From Chitinophaga sp. (GTDB taxonomy: Bacteria; Bacteroidota; Bacteroidia; Chitinophagales; Chitinophagaceae), in assembly GCF_019236475.1 (NCBI RefSeq), contig NZ_JAFAIX010000013.1, forward strand, positions 744,001 to 808,000: a DNA stretch of 64,000 nt, in the 5' to 3' direction. The notes below the pieces were generated by a model. The model was not told the DNA's origin. It saw only the letters and a list, made by a program, of their open reading frames with translations, and did no database searches. Positions within the stretch are counted from its first letter, which is position 1; the number at the start of each line of letters is the position of its first letter. A program made the position numbers and the translations under genes. Shown piece after piece: positions 33,268-42,492 of this stretch.

Positions 33268-34836
33268 CTAAAAGGGAGCATCTTCAAATCCTTCATCAAA
33301 GTCCATATCATTCATCTTGGACCCTTTCTGGATATAGAGTTTTGCTTCATCATTGCCGCCACCGCCGCCATGTTGCTGACGCATACCTGCGAATGGATTA
33401 CCACCACCTGGGTTTTCCAAACTACCATCATCTTCAAAACGCTGGAATTCCAGTACAGCTCTCAATTTGATAGTATCCAACTGACCATTACGGTGCTTGG
33501 CTATACGAACGTGGGTTTCACCTTTATTGGATTCACCCATTTCATTGGTATTGATTTCATAATACTCAGGACGATACAAGAACATAACCATGTCCGCATC
33601 CTGCTCGATCGCTCCAGATTCACGTAAATCGGATAACTGCGGCATTTTGTTACCGTCTTTTCGTTTTTCCACATCACGACTCAACTGCGACAACGCAATC
33701 ACCGGTACTTGCAACTCTTTTGCAAGCCCTTTCAAATCCCTCGAAATCTTACTGATCTCTTGTTCACGGTTACTTCCTCTACCATCGCCACTTCCACTCA
33801 TCAACTGGAGGTAGTCGATAATGATAACGCCTACGCCATGATTATGCACCAAACGTCTACACTTGGCACGTAATTCGAAAATATTGAGGGCCGGGGTATC
33901 ATCAATGAAAATCGGAGCTTTCGCCAGGCGTTCAATACCATGGGTCATCAGCTTCTTCATTTCATATTCTTCCAGTTTACCACGGGAAATTTTTTCCAAT
34001 TTAATCTCTGACTCCGCAGAAAGAATACGTTGTACAATCTGTCCGGACGACATCTCCAAAGAGAATACCGCCGCACCTTTTGGAAATCTTGGGTGCAACG
34101 CCGCATTCCTAGCCAGGTTCAACGCAAAAGCGGTCTTACCCACAGACGGACGTGCCGCAATAATGATCAAATCCGTCGACTGCCAACCATATGTAACCTT
34201 ATCCAGAGAAGGAAATCCTGATGGAACACCGGTAATATCATCTCCTTTATTACGCAGATCCTCGATACGTTTCATGGTATTAACCAACACGCGGTCGATG
34301 GAGTCATAGTTTTTACGTAAGTGGTTATTTGTGATTTCAAACAGCTTTGATTCGGCACTGTCAAGCAGGTCGAATACATCAGCCGTATCTTCGTAAGATT
34401 CTGTAAGGATCTCTCCGGAAATGCGAATCAGCTCTCGCTGGATGAATTTCTGCAGGATAATACGCGCATGGGCTTCGATGTTGGCAGAAGAAACAACCGA
34501 GTTGGTCAACTTCATTACTGTAAACGCTCCGCCTACAGCCTCCAAAGATCCCATAGAACGCAGCTCTTCTGTAACAGTCAGAATATCCACCGGCATGGAC
34601 TTAGAGGCCAACCGGGTCATGGCGGAAAATATTAACTGGTGCGCCTCTACGTAAAAACACTCTCCCTTCAATATCTCTACAACAACGTCAAAGGCACCTT
34701 TTTCCAGCATGATGGCTCCCAAAACAGCTTCTTCCAGTTCCTTAGCCTGAGGGGGTACTTTCCCGTACACTAAGGACGATACCTCAATGGACGATTTTCT
34801 GCGCACATTGCGGTCTTTCTTGAGATTGAGATCCAT
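33268..34836 (-). CDS. dnaB: Replicative DNA helicase
   Basis: The 522-residue protein has an N-terminal DnaB domain (PPQAKELEEAVLGAIMLEKGAFDVVVEIL) and a RecA-like C-terminal helicase. Walker A is AARPSVGKTAFALNLARNAA, Walker B is VGVIIIDYLQLMSG, and ALSQLSRDVEKRKDGNKMPQLSDLRESGAIEQDADMVMFLYR follows. It is the ring helicase that opens the fork. A Gly/Asn-rich tail (GGGGGNDEAKL) and an acidic end (MDFDEGFEDAPF) follow, as in other Bacteroidota DnaB proteins. The upstream region has DnaA-box-like sites. Confidence 0.97.
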   Translation of the reverse strand: MDLNLKKDRNVRRKSSIEVSSLVYGKVPPQAKELEEAVLGAIMLEKGAFDVVVEILKGECFYVEAHQLIFSAMTRLASKSMPVDILTVTEELRSMGSLEAVGGAFTVMKLTNSVVSSANIEAHARIILQKFIQRELIRISGEILTESYEDTADVFDLLDSAESKLFEITNNHLRKNYDSIDRVLVNTMKRIEDLRNKGDDITGVPSGFPSLDKVTYGWQSTDLIIIAARPSVGKTAFALNLARNAALHPRFPKGAAVFSLEMSSGQIVQRILSAESEIKLEKISRGKLEEYEMKKLMTHGIERLAKAPIFIDDTPALNIFELRAKCRRLVHNHGVGVIIIDYLQLMSGSGDGRGSNREQEISKISRDLKGLAKELQVPVIALSQLSRDVEKRKDGNKMPQLSDLRESGAIEQDADMVMFLYRPEYYEINTNEMGESNKGETHVRIAKHRNGQLDTIKLRAVLEFQRFEDDGSLENPGGGNPFAGMRQQHGGGGGNDEAKLYIQKGSKMNDMDFDEGFEDAPF

Positions 34837-35055
34837 TTATGGTTAGTGTGTTAAAAAAAGTTAATAAAAGGTTACTGTCAATGGGCTTTTCCTGGTGCTT
34901 TACAATTGATTGGTATGCATTATTCTCGCATTCTGACGCTTATTGCTACTTTAAGAAATTGTAAACTTTTTCGAGCCGTACAAACTAAGGTAATGGCATT
35001 TTTTCATTTATCACTGTCCCGAAACGGACTAAATTTATTAAGCCTCAGTCACAGG

Positions 35056-35149
35056 TTATCCACCGGCGAAATGTCAGTTATCCACTGACGCAACCATAGT
35101 TTTCCACCAAAAGCCAGGAAAATCCCTAGCAAAGGTCTGATTATTCACA
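35056..35149 (+). promoter_or_regulatory. Cluster of DnaA-box-like sites upstream of dnaB
   Basis: TTATCCACC (35056-35064), TTATCCACT (35078-35086) and TTATTCACA (35141-35149) are all in the same direction. The consensus is TTATNCACA. An AT-rich stretch follows. They could control dnaB or be part of an origin; no dnaA gene is in the window. Confidence 0.4.
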
Positions 35150-35210
35150 CACATTTGTGAAAAAAAGATTTTCACATTTGCTTTTTTTTCTCAGAACAAG
35201 GATTTTGTAT

Positions 35211-35415
35211 CGCAAAGTCGCAAAGAAATTAAGATCGCAATGTAGAATAAATGATGTTGTTCCGGGAGACACGTGTCTACTGAAACAATATCATTTCATT
35301 GTAATAATCAATTATATACATAATTGTTATTTATTTAATTCTACTGATATCATTTGCGCCTTTGACCCTTTGCGACTTTGCGAGCCAAAATCTTTGCGCC
35401 TTTGCGCGCCAAGGC
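35211..35415. repeat. TTTGCG-type inverted repeat element
   Basis: CGCAAAGTCGCAAAG (35211-35225) is the exact complement of CTTTGCGACTTTGCG (35368-35382). Further TTTGCGCC units lie at 35354-35410. Between the arms is a 12-base palindrome AGACACGTGTCT. Similar CGCAAAG repeats are common between genes in Bacteroidota, so this looks like a non-autonomous repeated element. Confidence 0.6.
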
Positions 35416-35458
35416 TTAACTTTACGGCTCTTATATATTAACTGATCAGATTAATAAA

Positions 35459-37888
35459 ATGACGATTTCATACAACTGGCTATGTGATTATTTACCGGTG
35501 AAGCCTACACCACAGGAATTATCCACCATCTTAACCCGCATCGGCCTCGAGGTGGAAAGCCTCGAAAAATTTGAAGCTGTTAAAGGAAGCCTGGAAGGTT
35601 TAGTGATCGGAGAAGTGCTGACAACTGCCAAACACCCCAATGCGGATAAACTAAGCCTGACTACAGTGAACATCGGTGCTGCAGAACCACTGCACATCGT
35701 TTGCGGCGCTCCCAATGTTGCAGCAGGACAAAGAGTAGTCGTAGCCCCTATCGGCGCTACCATCTACCCTGTTGGCGGAGAACCCGTAACCATGAAAAAA
35801 GCTAAAATCAGAGGCGAAGAAAGTCAAGGTATGATCTGTGCCGAAGACGAAATCGGTATGGGTACCAGCCATGATGGTATCCTCGTACTCGATCCTTCCC
35901 TCGTTCCAGGAACACCTGCTAGCGAAATTTTCCATCCCGCACAGGACTGGATATACGAAATTGGTCTCACGCCAAACCGTATGGATGCAATGAGCCATAT
36001 CGGCGTAGCCAAAGACGTTTGCGCATTCCTCAATAACCTCGAACATACACACAAATACCAGGTGCAACTGCCAGTATTCAACGGTCTGACTCCTTCCGGC
36101 CCTGAACTGCCTATCAGTATCACCATCGAAAATACGGACGGGTGTCCTCGTTACTCCGGTGTAAGCATCACCGGCGTAAAAGTGGGTCCTTCTCCTGAAT
36201 GGCTGAAAAACAAACTGGAAGCCATCGGCGTACGTGCTATCAACAATATTGTGGATATCACCAACTTCGTACTCCATGAAACCGGCCAACCTTTACACGC
36301 TTTCGATGCCACTGCGGTAAAAGGAAATGCGATCGTGGTAAAAAACCTGCCACAAGATACCATCTTCGTTACCCTGGACGACAAAGAAAGGAAACTGGAT
36401 GCCTCTGATCTGATGATCTGCAACGGTGCTGGTGAAGGAATGTGCATTGCCGGCGTATTCGGCGGCGCACACTCCGGTGTAACGGATACGACTACCCAAA
36501 TCTTCCTGGAAAGTGCTTTCTTCAATGCAGGCATGATCCGTACCACCTCCTTCCGTCACGGCCTCCGCACAGACGCAGCTACCCGTTTCGAAAAAGGTGT
36601 GGATATCTCCAATGTGGTGTTCGCACTGGAACGCGCTGCCAATCTGATTGTAGAACTGGCAGGCGGACAAATTGCCTCTAAAGTACAGGATGTTTACCCT
36701 TCCGTTAAACGTAAAACTGAAGTGGAAACTACCTACGCATATGTACGCAAACTGAGTGGTAGCAACTACCCTGCGGATAAAATCAAGAATATCCTCGTTA
36801 GCCTGGGCTTCGATGTTCTCGCGGAAACCGCCGAAGGTATTCGCGTAGCCGTTCCATTCAGCAAACCTGATATCAGTCTCCCTGCAGATCTGGTAGAGGA
36901 AGTAATGCGCATTGACGGACTTGATAACATCGCGATTCCTTCTCAAGTATCTATTTCCCCAGCACTGTCGGCACAACCAGATCCTGAAAAAGTGAAGGAA
37001 AAAATTGCTGATTACCTGGCTGGTAATGGTTTCAATGAAATCTTTACCAACTCTATCACGAACAGCAAATACTATCCGGAAGAGGTACTGGCTACTGCGG
37101 TGAAAATGATGAACAGTCTCACCGTGGAACTGGACATCATGCGTCCATCCATGCTGGAAACTGGTCTGGAAGCAATTTCCCATAACCTGAACCGTAAGAA
37201 TGAAAATCTGTTATTCTTTGAATTCGGGAAAACATACTTGGCTAAAGAAGGCAAGTACATCGAAAACAACCACTTAAGCCTATATCTGACCGGTCAGAAA
37301 ACAGCAGAAACTTGGATGCACAAAGCCGCTCCGGTGGATTTCTACTTCCTGAAAGGGTATGTTATTAACGTTCTCGGACAACTGGGCTATCGTAACCTAC
37401 AATGGGCTGAAAGTGAAGGTACTGGCCTGACCCCTTCCTGGGAAATTAAAGTAAAAAATCAGGTAGTGGTAACGCTTGGTGGTGTATCTTCACAACAACT
37501 GAAACAGTTTGATATTAAACAACCAGTTTGGTTTGCGGACTTTAATTGGGATAAAATGATCGGACTGTTGCAAAAAAGTGATAACTTTTACAAAGAAATA
37601 CCACGTTTCCCGGCAGTTCGTCGTGATCTGGCCCTTGTGTTAGACAGACAAGTGAAATTTGCCGCCGTGGAAGCAGCAGCAAAGGCAGTGAAATCGCCTT
37701 TATTGCAGGATATCAATCTGTTCGATGTGTTCGAGAGCGAAAAACTGGGTGCGAATAAGAAATCGTACGCCGTGAGCTTCACTTTCTTGGATAGCCAGAA
37801 AACCCTCACTGACAAGGAAATTGACAGTGTAATGGATAAACTGGTAAAAAACTTCCAGACACAACTGCAGGCGGAGATCCGAAAATAA
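35459..37888 (+). CDS. pheT: Phenylalanine-tRNA ligase beta subunit
   Basis: The 809-residue protein has the full bacterial PheT order. An N-terminal part (ISYNWLCDYLPV) leads to the tRNA-binding EMAP domain (VIGEVLTTAKHPNADKLSLTTVNIG). B3/B4 editing (RTTSFRHGLRTDAATRFEKGVD nearby) and B5 come next, then the catalytic-like core (MRPSMLETGLEAISHNLNRKNENLLFFEFGKTY). The C-terminal anticodon-binding domain reads FYKEIPRFPAVRRDLALVLDRQV. It attaches phenylalanine to its tRNA together with PheS, which is not in this window. The coiled-coil gene and zapA follow closely on the same strand. Confidence 0.97.
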   Translation: MTISYNWLCDYLPVKPTPQELSTILTRIGLEVESLEKFEAVKGSLEGLVIGEVLTTAKHPNADKLSLTTVNIGAAEPLHIVCGAPNVAAGQRVVVAPIGATIYPVGGEPVTMKKAKIRGEESQGMICAEDEIGMGTSHDGILVLDPSLVPGTPASEIFHPAQDWIYEIGLTPNRMDAMSHIGVAKDVCAFLNNLEHTHKYQVQLPVFNGLTPSGPELPISITIENTDGCPRYSGVSITGVKVGPSPEWLKNKLEAIGVRAINNIVDITNFVLHETGQPLHAFDATAVKGNAIVVKNLPQDTIFVTLDDKERKLDASDLMICNGAGEGMCIAGVFGGAHSGVTDTTTQIFLESAFFNAGMIRTTSFRHGLRTDAATRFEKGVDISNVVFALERAANLIVELAGGQIASKVQDVYPSVKRKTEVETTYAYVRKLSGSNYPADKIKNILVSLGFDVLAETAEGIRVAVPFSKPDISLPADLVEEVMRIDGLDNIAIPSQVSISPALSAQPDPEKVKEKIADYLAGNGFNEIFTNSITNSKYYPEEVLATAVKMMNSLTVELDIMRPSMLETGLEAISHNLNRKNENLLFFEFGKTYLAKEGKYIENNHLSLYLTGQKTAETWMHKAAPVDFYFLKGYVINVLGQLGYRNLQWAESEGTGLTPSWEIKVKNQVVVTLGGVSSQQLKQFDIKQPVWFADFNWDKMIGLLQKSDNFYKEIPRFPAVRRDLALVLDRQVKFAAVEAAAKAVKSPLLQDINLFDVFESEKLGANKKSYAVSFTFLDSQKTLTDKEIDSVMDKLVKNFQTQLQAEIRK

Positions 37889-37900
37889 TTAATCAGTAAT

Positions 37901-38209
37901 ATGGTTCTTGAGCAATACATACAACGTGTGGAGGAAAAATTGCACCTGCTGCTGAAAAAAATGCAGCAGGTGCAGTCCGAAAATGCGTCATTGCGCGAAG
38001 AACTAAACACCAGGCAACAGGAGTTGCATGAGCAGCAGGGAGTTATACAGGGTCTGGAAGAAAGGCTGCAGTTGATGAAAATCGCTGCCAGTACCCAGGG
38101 AACTCATCCCGTAGCGGAGGAAGATGAAGCCTTCCGTAAGGAGATACGCGGCAAAATCAATGATTATATCAAAGAAATTGACAGATGTATCGCCCTATTG
38201 AATGCATAA
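37901..38209 (+). CDS. Coiled-coil protein encoded between pheT and zapA
   Basis: The 102-residue protein is almost wholly coiled coil: IQRVEEKLHLLLKKMQQVQSENASLREELNTRQQELHEQQGVIQGLEERLQLM. A short C-terminal helical region follows (RKEIRGKINDYIKEIDRCIALLNA). The size and coiled coil resemble ZapB-like division proteins. Position just before zapA (29-base gap) suggests a partner in Z-ring assembly, but this is inference. Confidence 0.82.
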   Translation: MVLEQYIQRVEEKLHLLLKKMQQVQSENASLREELNTRQQELHEQQGVIQGLEERLQLMKIAASTQGTHPVAEEDEAFRKEIRGKINDYIKEIDRCIALLNA

Positions 38210-38238
38210 GTGTCACTTGAAGTAAACCAAATATCCGA

Positions 38239-38532
38239 ATGGACCAGCTCATTCCAGTAAACATTGTCGTGGCGGACCGCTCTTACCGGATCAAGATAAA
38301 ACCGGAAGAGGAAGAAGAGGTACGTCGCATTATGAAAGAAGTGAATGAGAAAATAGTTGATTTCAAGGCCTCTTACGCAGGGAAAGACCTTCAAGATTAC
38401 ATCGCGATGGCCCTCATTATGTATGCTACCCACCCCGTAACCAGTGGTGGCAAAGCCCAGGCAATTACTGCCCCATTTTTACAGGAAAAGCTCGAAAAAC
38501 TCGAAGAATTAATCAACCAAGCACTGGGTTAA
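38239..38532 (+). CDS. zapA: Cell division protein ZapA
   Basis: The 97-residue protein has the ZapA pattern: PVNIVVADRSYRIKIKPEEEEEVRRIMKEVNEKIVDFKASYAGKDLQDYIAMALIMYA, then a C-terminal coiled coil (LQEKLEKLEELINQAL). ZapA binds FtsZ and bundles protofilaments at the division site. It lies in the order pheT, coiled-coil gene, zapA, rny. Confidence 0.92.
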   Translation: MDQLIPVNIVVADRSYRIKIKPEEEEEVRRIMKEVNEKIVDFKASYAGKDLQDYIAMALIMYATHPVTSGGKAQAITAPFLQEKLEKLEELINQALG

Positions 38533-38599
38533 CACGTTACGCGTTGTTAAACAATGAATTAGCTAAAATGCTAATAATCACGTATTAAACACGCTTTAC

Positions 38600-38680
38600 T
38601 GCTATTTTTTTGTATTTTCGCGGGTCAGTTCTCGCCCTGAAACTGCATGAAGTACAGGGTTTAGAGAATACTACATAAAT
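38600..38680 (+). ncRNA. Candidate structured RNA or leader in the zapA-rny spacer
   Basis: A promoter-like TATTTTCG (38613-38620) is followed by a stem-loop: GTTCTC (38628-38633) with GAGAAT (38664-38669) outside, and CCCTG (38635-38639) with CAGGG (38655-38659) inside. A short irregular stem downstream of zapA recalls the position of 6S RNA in other bacteria, but it is shorter than 6S-Flavo RNAs. It may instead be the rny leader. Confidence 0.3.
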
Positions 38681-38699
38681 CAAGTTTTAAAGAATTCAT

Positions 38700-40259
38700 A
38701 TGGATGTTACGCTTATAATAACTGCTATAGTAGCGCTAATAATAGGGATTGCGGCAGGAAAAGTGATATTTGCTAAAAATACACAACAGAAAATAGACGA
38801 CGCTGAACAGCAGGCCAAAAAAATCATCGCCGATGCACAGACTACCGGCGAGAACATGAAAAAGGACAGACTGCTCGAAGCGAAAGAAAAATACCTGCAA
38901 ATGAAGAGCGAGCACGAAAAGGAAGTGCTCCAACGCAATCAAAAACTCGTTGACTCTGAAAACCGTATCAAACAAAAGGAACAGAGTCTTAACCAGAAAA
39001 ATGAACAGGTTCAGAAACAAATCAATGAAAATGACGCGATTAAAGAGACGCTGAACCGTCAAATGGAACTGGTAACCATCAAACGTACGGAACTGGAAAA
39101 GCACCAGGAAGAACATATCCGTCGTCTTGAAAAAGTGGCCGGCCTCACTGCTGAAGAAGCTAAACACCAACTGGTGGAAAGCCTGAAAGAAGAAGCCCGC
39201 TCCCAAGCCCTGGCTCATATCCAGGAAATCATCGAAGACGCTAAAACAAAAGCGAACAAAGAAGCTAAGAAAATCATCATCCAGTCTATCCAGCGTACTG
39301 CTGCTGAACAGACTATCGAGAATACCATCACCGTATTCACCCTCGAAAGCGACGAAATCAAAGGCCAAATCATCGGTCGTGAAGGCCGTAATATCCGTGC
39401 CATCGAAGCCGCTACTGGTGTAGATCTGATCGTAGATGATACTCCTGAAGCTATCGTACTCTCTTCCTTCGACCCACTGCGTCGTGAAATCGCACGTCTG
39501 TCCCTGCAACGCCTCGTTCAGGACGGTCGTATCCACCCTGCACGTATCGAAGAAGTAGTAGAAAAAACTAAGAAACAACTGGAAGAACAGGTAATGGATA
39601 TCGGTGAAAGAACCGTTATCGAACTGGGTATCCATGGTCTGCATAAAGAACTCGTTCGCCTGGTAGGTAAAATGCGTTTCCGCTCTTCCTACGGTCAGAA
39701 CCTGCTCATGCACTCTAAAGAAACAGCTAACCTCTGCGCTGTAATGGCAGCAGAACTGGGCCTCAACCCTAAATTAGCTAAACGTGCCGGTCTCCTCCAC
39801 GATATCGGTAAAGTACCAGACGAAGAAACTGAACTGAGCCACGCCCTCCTCGGCGCCAAACTGGCGGAGAAATATGGTGAACACGCTGCGGTAGTAAATG
39901 CTATCGGCGCTCACCACGACGAGATGGAAATGCAGTATGTGATCTCTCCTATCGTTCAGGCCTGTGATGCTATCTCCGGTGCCCGCCCAGGCGCTCGCCG
40001 CGAAATCATGCAAAGCTACCTGCAACGTATTAAAGACCTGGAAAACCTGGCCCTCTCCCATGAAGGTGTGGAAAAAGCCTACGCTATCCAGGCAGGTCGT
40101 GAACTGCGCGTAATCGTGGAAAGTGATAAAGTTTCCGATAACGACGCTGATCGCCTCTCTTTCGAAATTGCAAACAAAATCCAGACAGAGATGCAGTATC
40201 CGGGCCAAATCAAAGTAACCGTTATCCGCGAAAAACGCGCGGTAAACGTTGCCCGTTAG
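38700..40259 (+). CDS. rny: Ribonuclease Y
   Basis: The 519-residue protein has an N-terminal membrane helix ([23 protein letters not shown]) and a long coiled coil (about 30-200). A KH RNA-binding domain follows ([43 protein letters not shown]), then an HD catalytic domain with GLLHDIGKV and [10 protein letters not shown]. It is an endoribonuclease that starts mRNA decay at the membrane. Length and order are standard. It ends at a strong terminator. Confidence 0.97.
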   Translation: MDVTLIITAIVALIIGIAAGKVIFAKNTQQKIDDAEQQAKKIIADAQTTGENMKKDRLLEAKEKYLQMKSEHEKEVLQRNQKLVDSENRIKQKEQSLNQKNEQVQKQINENDAIKETLNRQMELVTIKRTELEKHQEEHIRRLEKVAGLTAEEAKHQLVESLKEEARSQALAHIQEIIEDAKTKANKEAKKIIIQSIQRTAAEQTIENTITVFTLESDEIKGQIIGREGRNIRAIEAATGVDLIVDDTPEAIVLSSFDPLRREIARLSLQRLVQDGRIHPARIEEVVEKTKKQLEEQVMDIGERTVIELGIHGLHKELVRLVGKMRFRSSYGQNLLMHSKETANLCAVMAAELGLNPKLAKRAGLLHDIGKVPDEETELSHALLGAKLAEKYGEHAAVVNAIGAHHDEMEMQYVISPIVQACDAISGARPGARREIMQSYLQRIKDLENLALSHEGVEKAYAIQAGRELRVIVESDKVSDNDADRLSFEIANKIQTEMQYPGQIKVTVIREKRAVNVAR

Positions 40260-40304
40260 TTCATATAAGAAATTTAGAAAAAAAGAATTTACATTTTATA
40301 TTGG

Positions 40305-40337
40305 GTCCTTCGGCTAATCACCGAAGGACTTTTTTTA
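40305..40337 (+). terminator. Rho-independent terminator of rny
   Basis: GTCCTTCGG (40305-40313) pairs with CCGAAGGAC (40321-40329), followed by seven T. It is nested inside a second inverted repeat, AATTTACATTTTA (40287-40299) and TAAAATGTAAATT (40349-40361). Confidence 0.9.
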
Positions 40338-40366
40338 TTCCTGAAACGTAAAATGTAAATTTCGTT

Positions 40367-40984
40367 ATGACAAAACCCTTGTTTAAGCTCATCCTGGGAG
40401 CCTGCATCCTCCTAGGCGCCAGCCAAACATTCGCACAGAAAAAAGCCATCTCCTTGTTCAATGGAAAAAACCTTGACGGCTGGAAAGTGTATGGTACCGA
40501 AAAATGGTATGTGGATAACGGTGAACTGGTTTGCGAAAGCGGCCCAGACAAAGAATACGGATATCTCGGTACGGATAAGGATTTCAAGAATTTCGAGCTG
40601 ACCGTTGTGTTCAAACAGGAAGCCAATGGTAACAGCGGCGTGTTCTTCCACTCTTCCCTGGAAGGCACCAAAATCACGGGCTGGCAGGCAGAAGTAGCGC
40701 CTCCTAACCAACATACTGGCGGTATTTATGAATCCTATGGCCGCGGATGGCTCATCAAGCCAGATCAGGAAAAAGAACAATACCTGAAAATGGGGGAATG
40801 GAATACCATGAAAGTCCGTGTGGTGGGCGACAGCGTTACTACCTGGCTGAATGGTCATGAAATGATCCAATTGAAAGATCAAAAAATCGGCGCCGCCAAT
40901 GGCCAGATTGCATTACAGATTCACTCAGGTGGAGGCATTAAGGTAAGATGGAAAAGCGTTAAATTGGTACCATTGAAATCATAA
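40367..40984 (+). CDS. DUF1080 (3-keto-disaccharide hydrolase-like) secreted protein
   Basis: The 205-residue protein has a signal peptide (KLILGACILLGASQTFAQ). A single DUF1080 domain begins LFNGKNLDGWKVYGTEKWYVDNGELVC, with NSGVFFHSSLEGTKITGWQAEVAPPN in the middle and KVRWKSVKLVPL at the end. DUF1080 is a concanavalin-like beta-sandwich. Members are described as 3-keto-glycoside hydrolases and often lie beside sugar oxidoreductases. The stop overlaps the next start (TAATG), so the SDR gene is coupled to it. Confidence 0.9.
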   Translation: MTKPLFKLILGACILLGASQTFAQKKAISLFNGKNLDGWKVYGTEKWYVDNGELVCESGPDKEYGYLGTDKDFKNFELTVVFKQEANGNSGVFFHSSLEGTKITGWQAEVAPPNQHTGGIYESYGRGWLIKPDQEKEQYLKMGEWNTMKVRVVGDSVTTWLNGHEMIQLKDQKIGAANGQIALQIHSGGGIKVRWKSVKLVPLKS

Positions 40985-41772
40985 TGACTTACCAAGATAA
41001 AGTTATACTCATTACAGGCGCCAGCTCCGGAATTGGTCGGGAGCTGGCGCTGTTGCTTGCAAAGGAAAAAGCGCGACTCATACTCGTAGCGCGCAATGCA
41101 GACCGATTACTGGCTGTCTCCCAACAATGTCTCCAACATACGCCTCATTGCGAAACCCTTATCATGGACGTTACGGATGAACAAGCAGTAAACTTTGGTG
41201 CCGCTGCTGCCCTACGCATTTTCGGCCATATAGATGTATTAGTCAATAACGCCGGCGTCACCCAACGATCCAAGCTAATTGATACATCTGTATCGGCAGT
41301 TCGACAACTGATGGAGGTTAATTTCTTCGGACCCGTTATGCTGACAAAAGCCCTGCTGCCTCATTTCCAGGAGCGTGGGCAAGGACAGATCGTAGTGGTG
41401 AGTAGTATGGCTGGATTGTTTGGATACCCTTGGCGTTCTGGCTACAATGCCGCCAAACATGCCCTGAATGGCTATTTTGAAACGCTGCAAACGGAACAGC
41501 CTATCCCGGAATTATATACGACCATCGTTTGCCCAGGACGTATACATACGCCTATCACTTTTTCTGCTATCACGGCGGATGGCCAGCCTTTCGGGAAAAT
41601 GGACCCCGGTCAGGAGCATGGCATTCCGGTGGAAGTATGCGCCCGTAAGATCCTCTCCGCTATGCGCCGACGTAAAAAACTGGTGAAAATTGCCAGGATG
41701 GAAAAGGTGCTCTTGTGGATAAAAAGATATTTTCCCCCACTCTTTTATGTGATTGCCCGGAAAGGGAATTAA
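40984..41772 (+). CDS. SDR family NAD(P)-dependent oxidoreductase
   Basis: The 262-residue short-chain dehydrogenase has the nucleotide site GASSGIGRELA near residue 12, NNAG near 88, catalytic Ser in VVSSMAGLFG, and YxxxK in SGYNAAKHALNG. A C-terminal hydrophobic basic segment (KVLLWIKRYFPPLFYVIARKGN) suggests membrane association, as in DltE/DHRS7-like SDRs. It overlaps the DUF1080 gene by one base. Substrate unknown. Confidence 0.9.
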   Translation: MTYQDKVILITGASSGIGRELALLLAKEKARLILVARNADRLLAVSQQCLQHTPHCETLIMDVTDEQAVNFGAAAALRIFGHIDVLVNNAGVTQRSKLIDTSVSAVRQLMEVNFFGPVMLTKALLPHFQERGQGQIVVVSSMAGLFGYPWRSGYNAAKHALNGYFETLQTEQPIPELYTTIVCPGRIHTPITFSAITADGQPFGKMDPGQEHGIPVEVCARKILSAMRRRKKLVKIARMEKVLLWIKRYFPPLFYVIARKGN

Positions 41773-41793
41773 CTTGCAGCAGATTTTCGAATT

Positions 41794-42411
41794 ATGCAAG
41801 CAACTAATACCCTCGTTGAAACTGCCAGTCTGCAGCAATTGCTGCAACAGGATCCCCTGTTCGTGTTCGCGCTGGCATCTGAATGTACTCATGAATTTGA
41901 CCACGCCGACAAACTGTTTATAGGGATAGGAAAGGTCAATGCCGCCTATCATCTCACTAAAAAAATTGCAGAAAAACGTCCTAAACTTATTATTAACCTG
42001 GGTTCTGCCGGTAGCAATGAGTTTGAGAGAGGTACAGTAGTATGCTGCACCCGCTTTATCCAACGGGATATGGATGTGCGTCCACTGGGGTTTGCGAAGT
42101 ATGAAACGCCGTTATCCGGACAGGCCCCCCTGTTGGAATATGGCATCCAAGCACCAGGGTTACCGATGGGTACCTGCGGAACTGGCGACAGCTTTGAAAT
42201 AGGCCATGTGACGGATGATTACAATGTCATTGATATGGAAGCTTATCCACTGGCTTGGATCGCGCAACAGGAAAATATTCCTTTCCTCAGCTTGAAATAT
42301 ATTTCTGATGGGGCCGATGGAAAAGCAGCAGAAGATTGGCAGATAGCCGTTCATCTGGCAGCAGCGGCACTGAAGGAAGTGATTGTAAGATTAGGGGGAG
42401 ACACGCAGTAA
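41794..42411 (+). CDS. 5'-methylthioadenosine/S-adenosylhomocysteine nucleosidase-like protein
   Basis: The 205-residue protein of the PNP/UDP phosphorylase fold has IGIGKVNAAYHLTKKI, LIINLGSAG, VIDMEAYPLAWIAQQENIPFLSLKYISDGAD. The ISDGAD end carries the catalytic Asp seen in MTA/SAH nucleosidases. The MEAY element replaces the usual MEGAA. It probably cleaves an adenine or other base from a nucleoside; the exact substrate is uncertain because the protein is shorter than typical MtnN (about 230 residues). It follows the SDR gene by 21 bases. Confidence 0.8.
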   Translation: MQATNTLVETASLQQLLQQDPLFVFALASECTHEFDHADKLFIGIGKVNAAYHLTKKIAEKRPKLIINLGSAGSNEFERGTVVCCTRFIQRDMDVRPLGFAKYETPLSGQAPLLEYGIQAPGLPMGTCGTGDSFEIGHVTDDYNVIDMEAYPLAWIAQQENIPFLSLKYISDGADGKAAEDWQIAVHLAAAALKEVIVRLGGDTQ

Positions 42412-42438
42412 TCCAGTAGGAACAGCTTAAAAATATAA

Positions 42439-42471
42439 AAGCCCGACATTCAGGATGTCGGGCTTATTTTT
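42439..42471. terminator. Bidirectional terminator between the nucleosidase gene and scpB
   Basis: AAGCCCGACAT (42439-42449) pairs with ATGTCGGGCTT (42455-42465), followed by ATTTTTT on plus and TTATATTTT on minus. It lies between convergent genes. Confidence 0.85.
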
Positions 42472-42492
42472 TGGCCTAATAGGCAATGTGTT

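Larger units (their letters stand above)
34837..35458. other. 622-base divergent spacer between dnaB and pheT
   Basis: It contains three DnaA-box-like sequences (TTATCCACC 35056, TTATCCACT 35078, TTATTCACA 35141) in about 95 bases. A T-rich run (35160-35195) and a TTTGCG-type inverted repeat element (35211-35415) follow. No ORF of convincing character is present. Confidence 0.6.

Noticed and set aside
36293-37183. 296-residue minus-strand ORF
   Set aside because: Antisense shadow of pheT.
38736-39713. 325-residue minus-strand ORF
   Set aside because: It is antisense to rny, which has all family motifs; the high Phe content is typical of a shadow frame.
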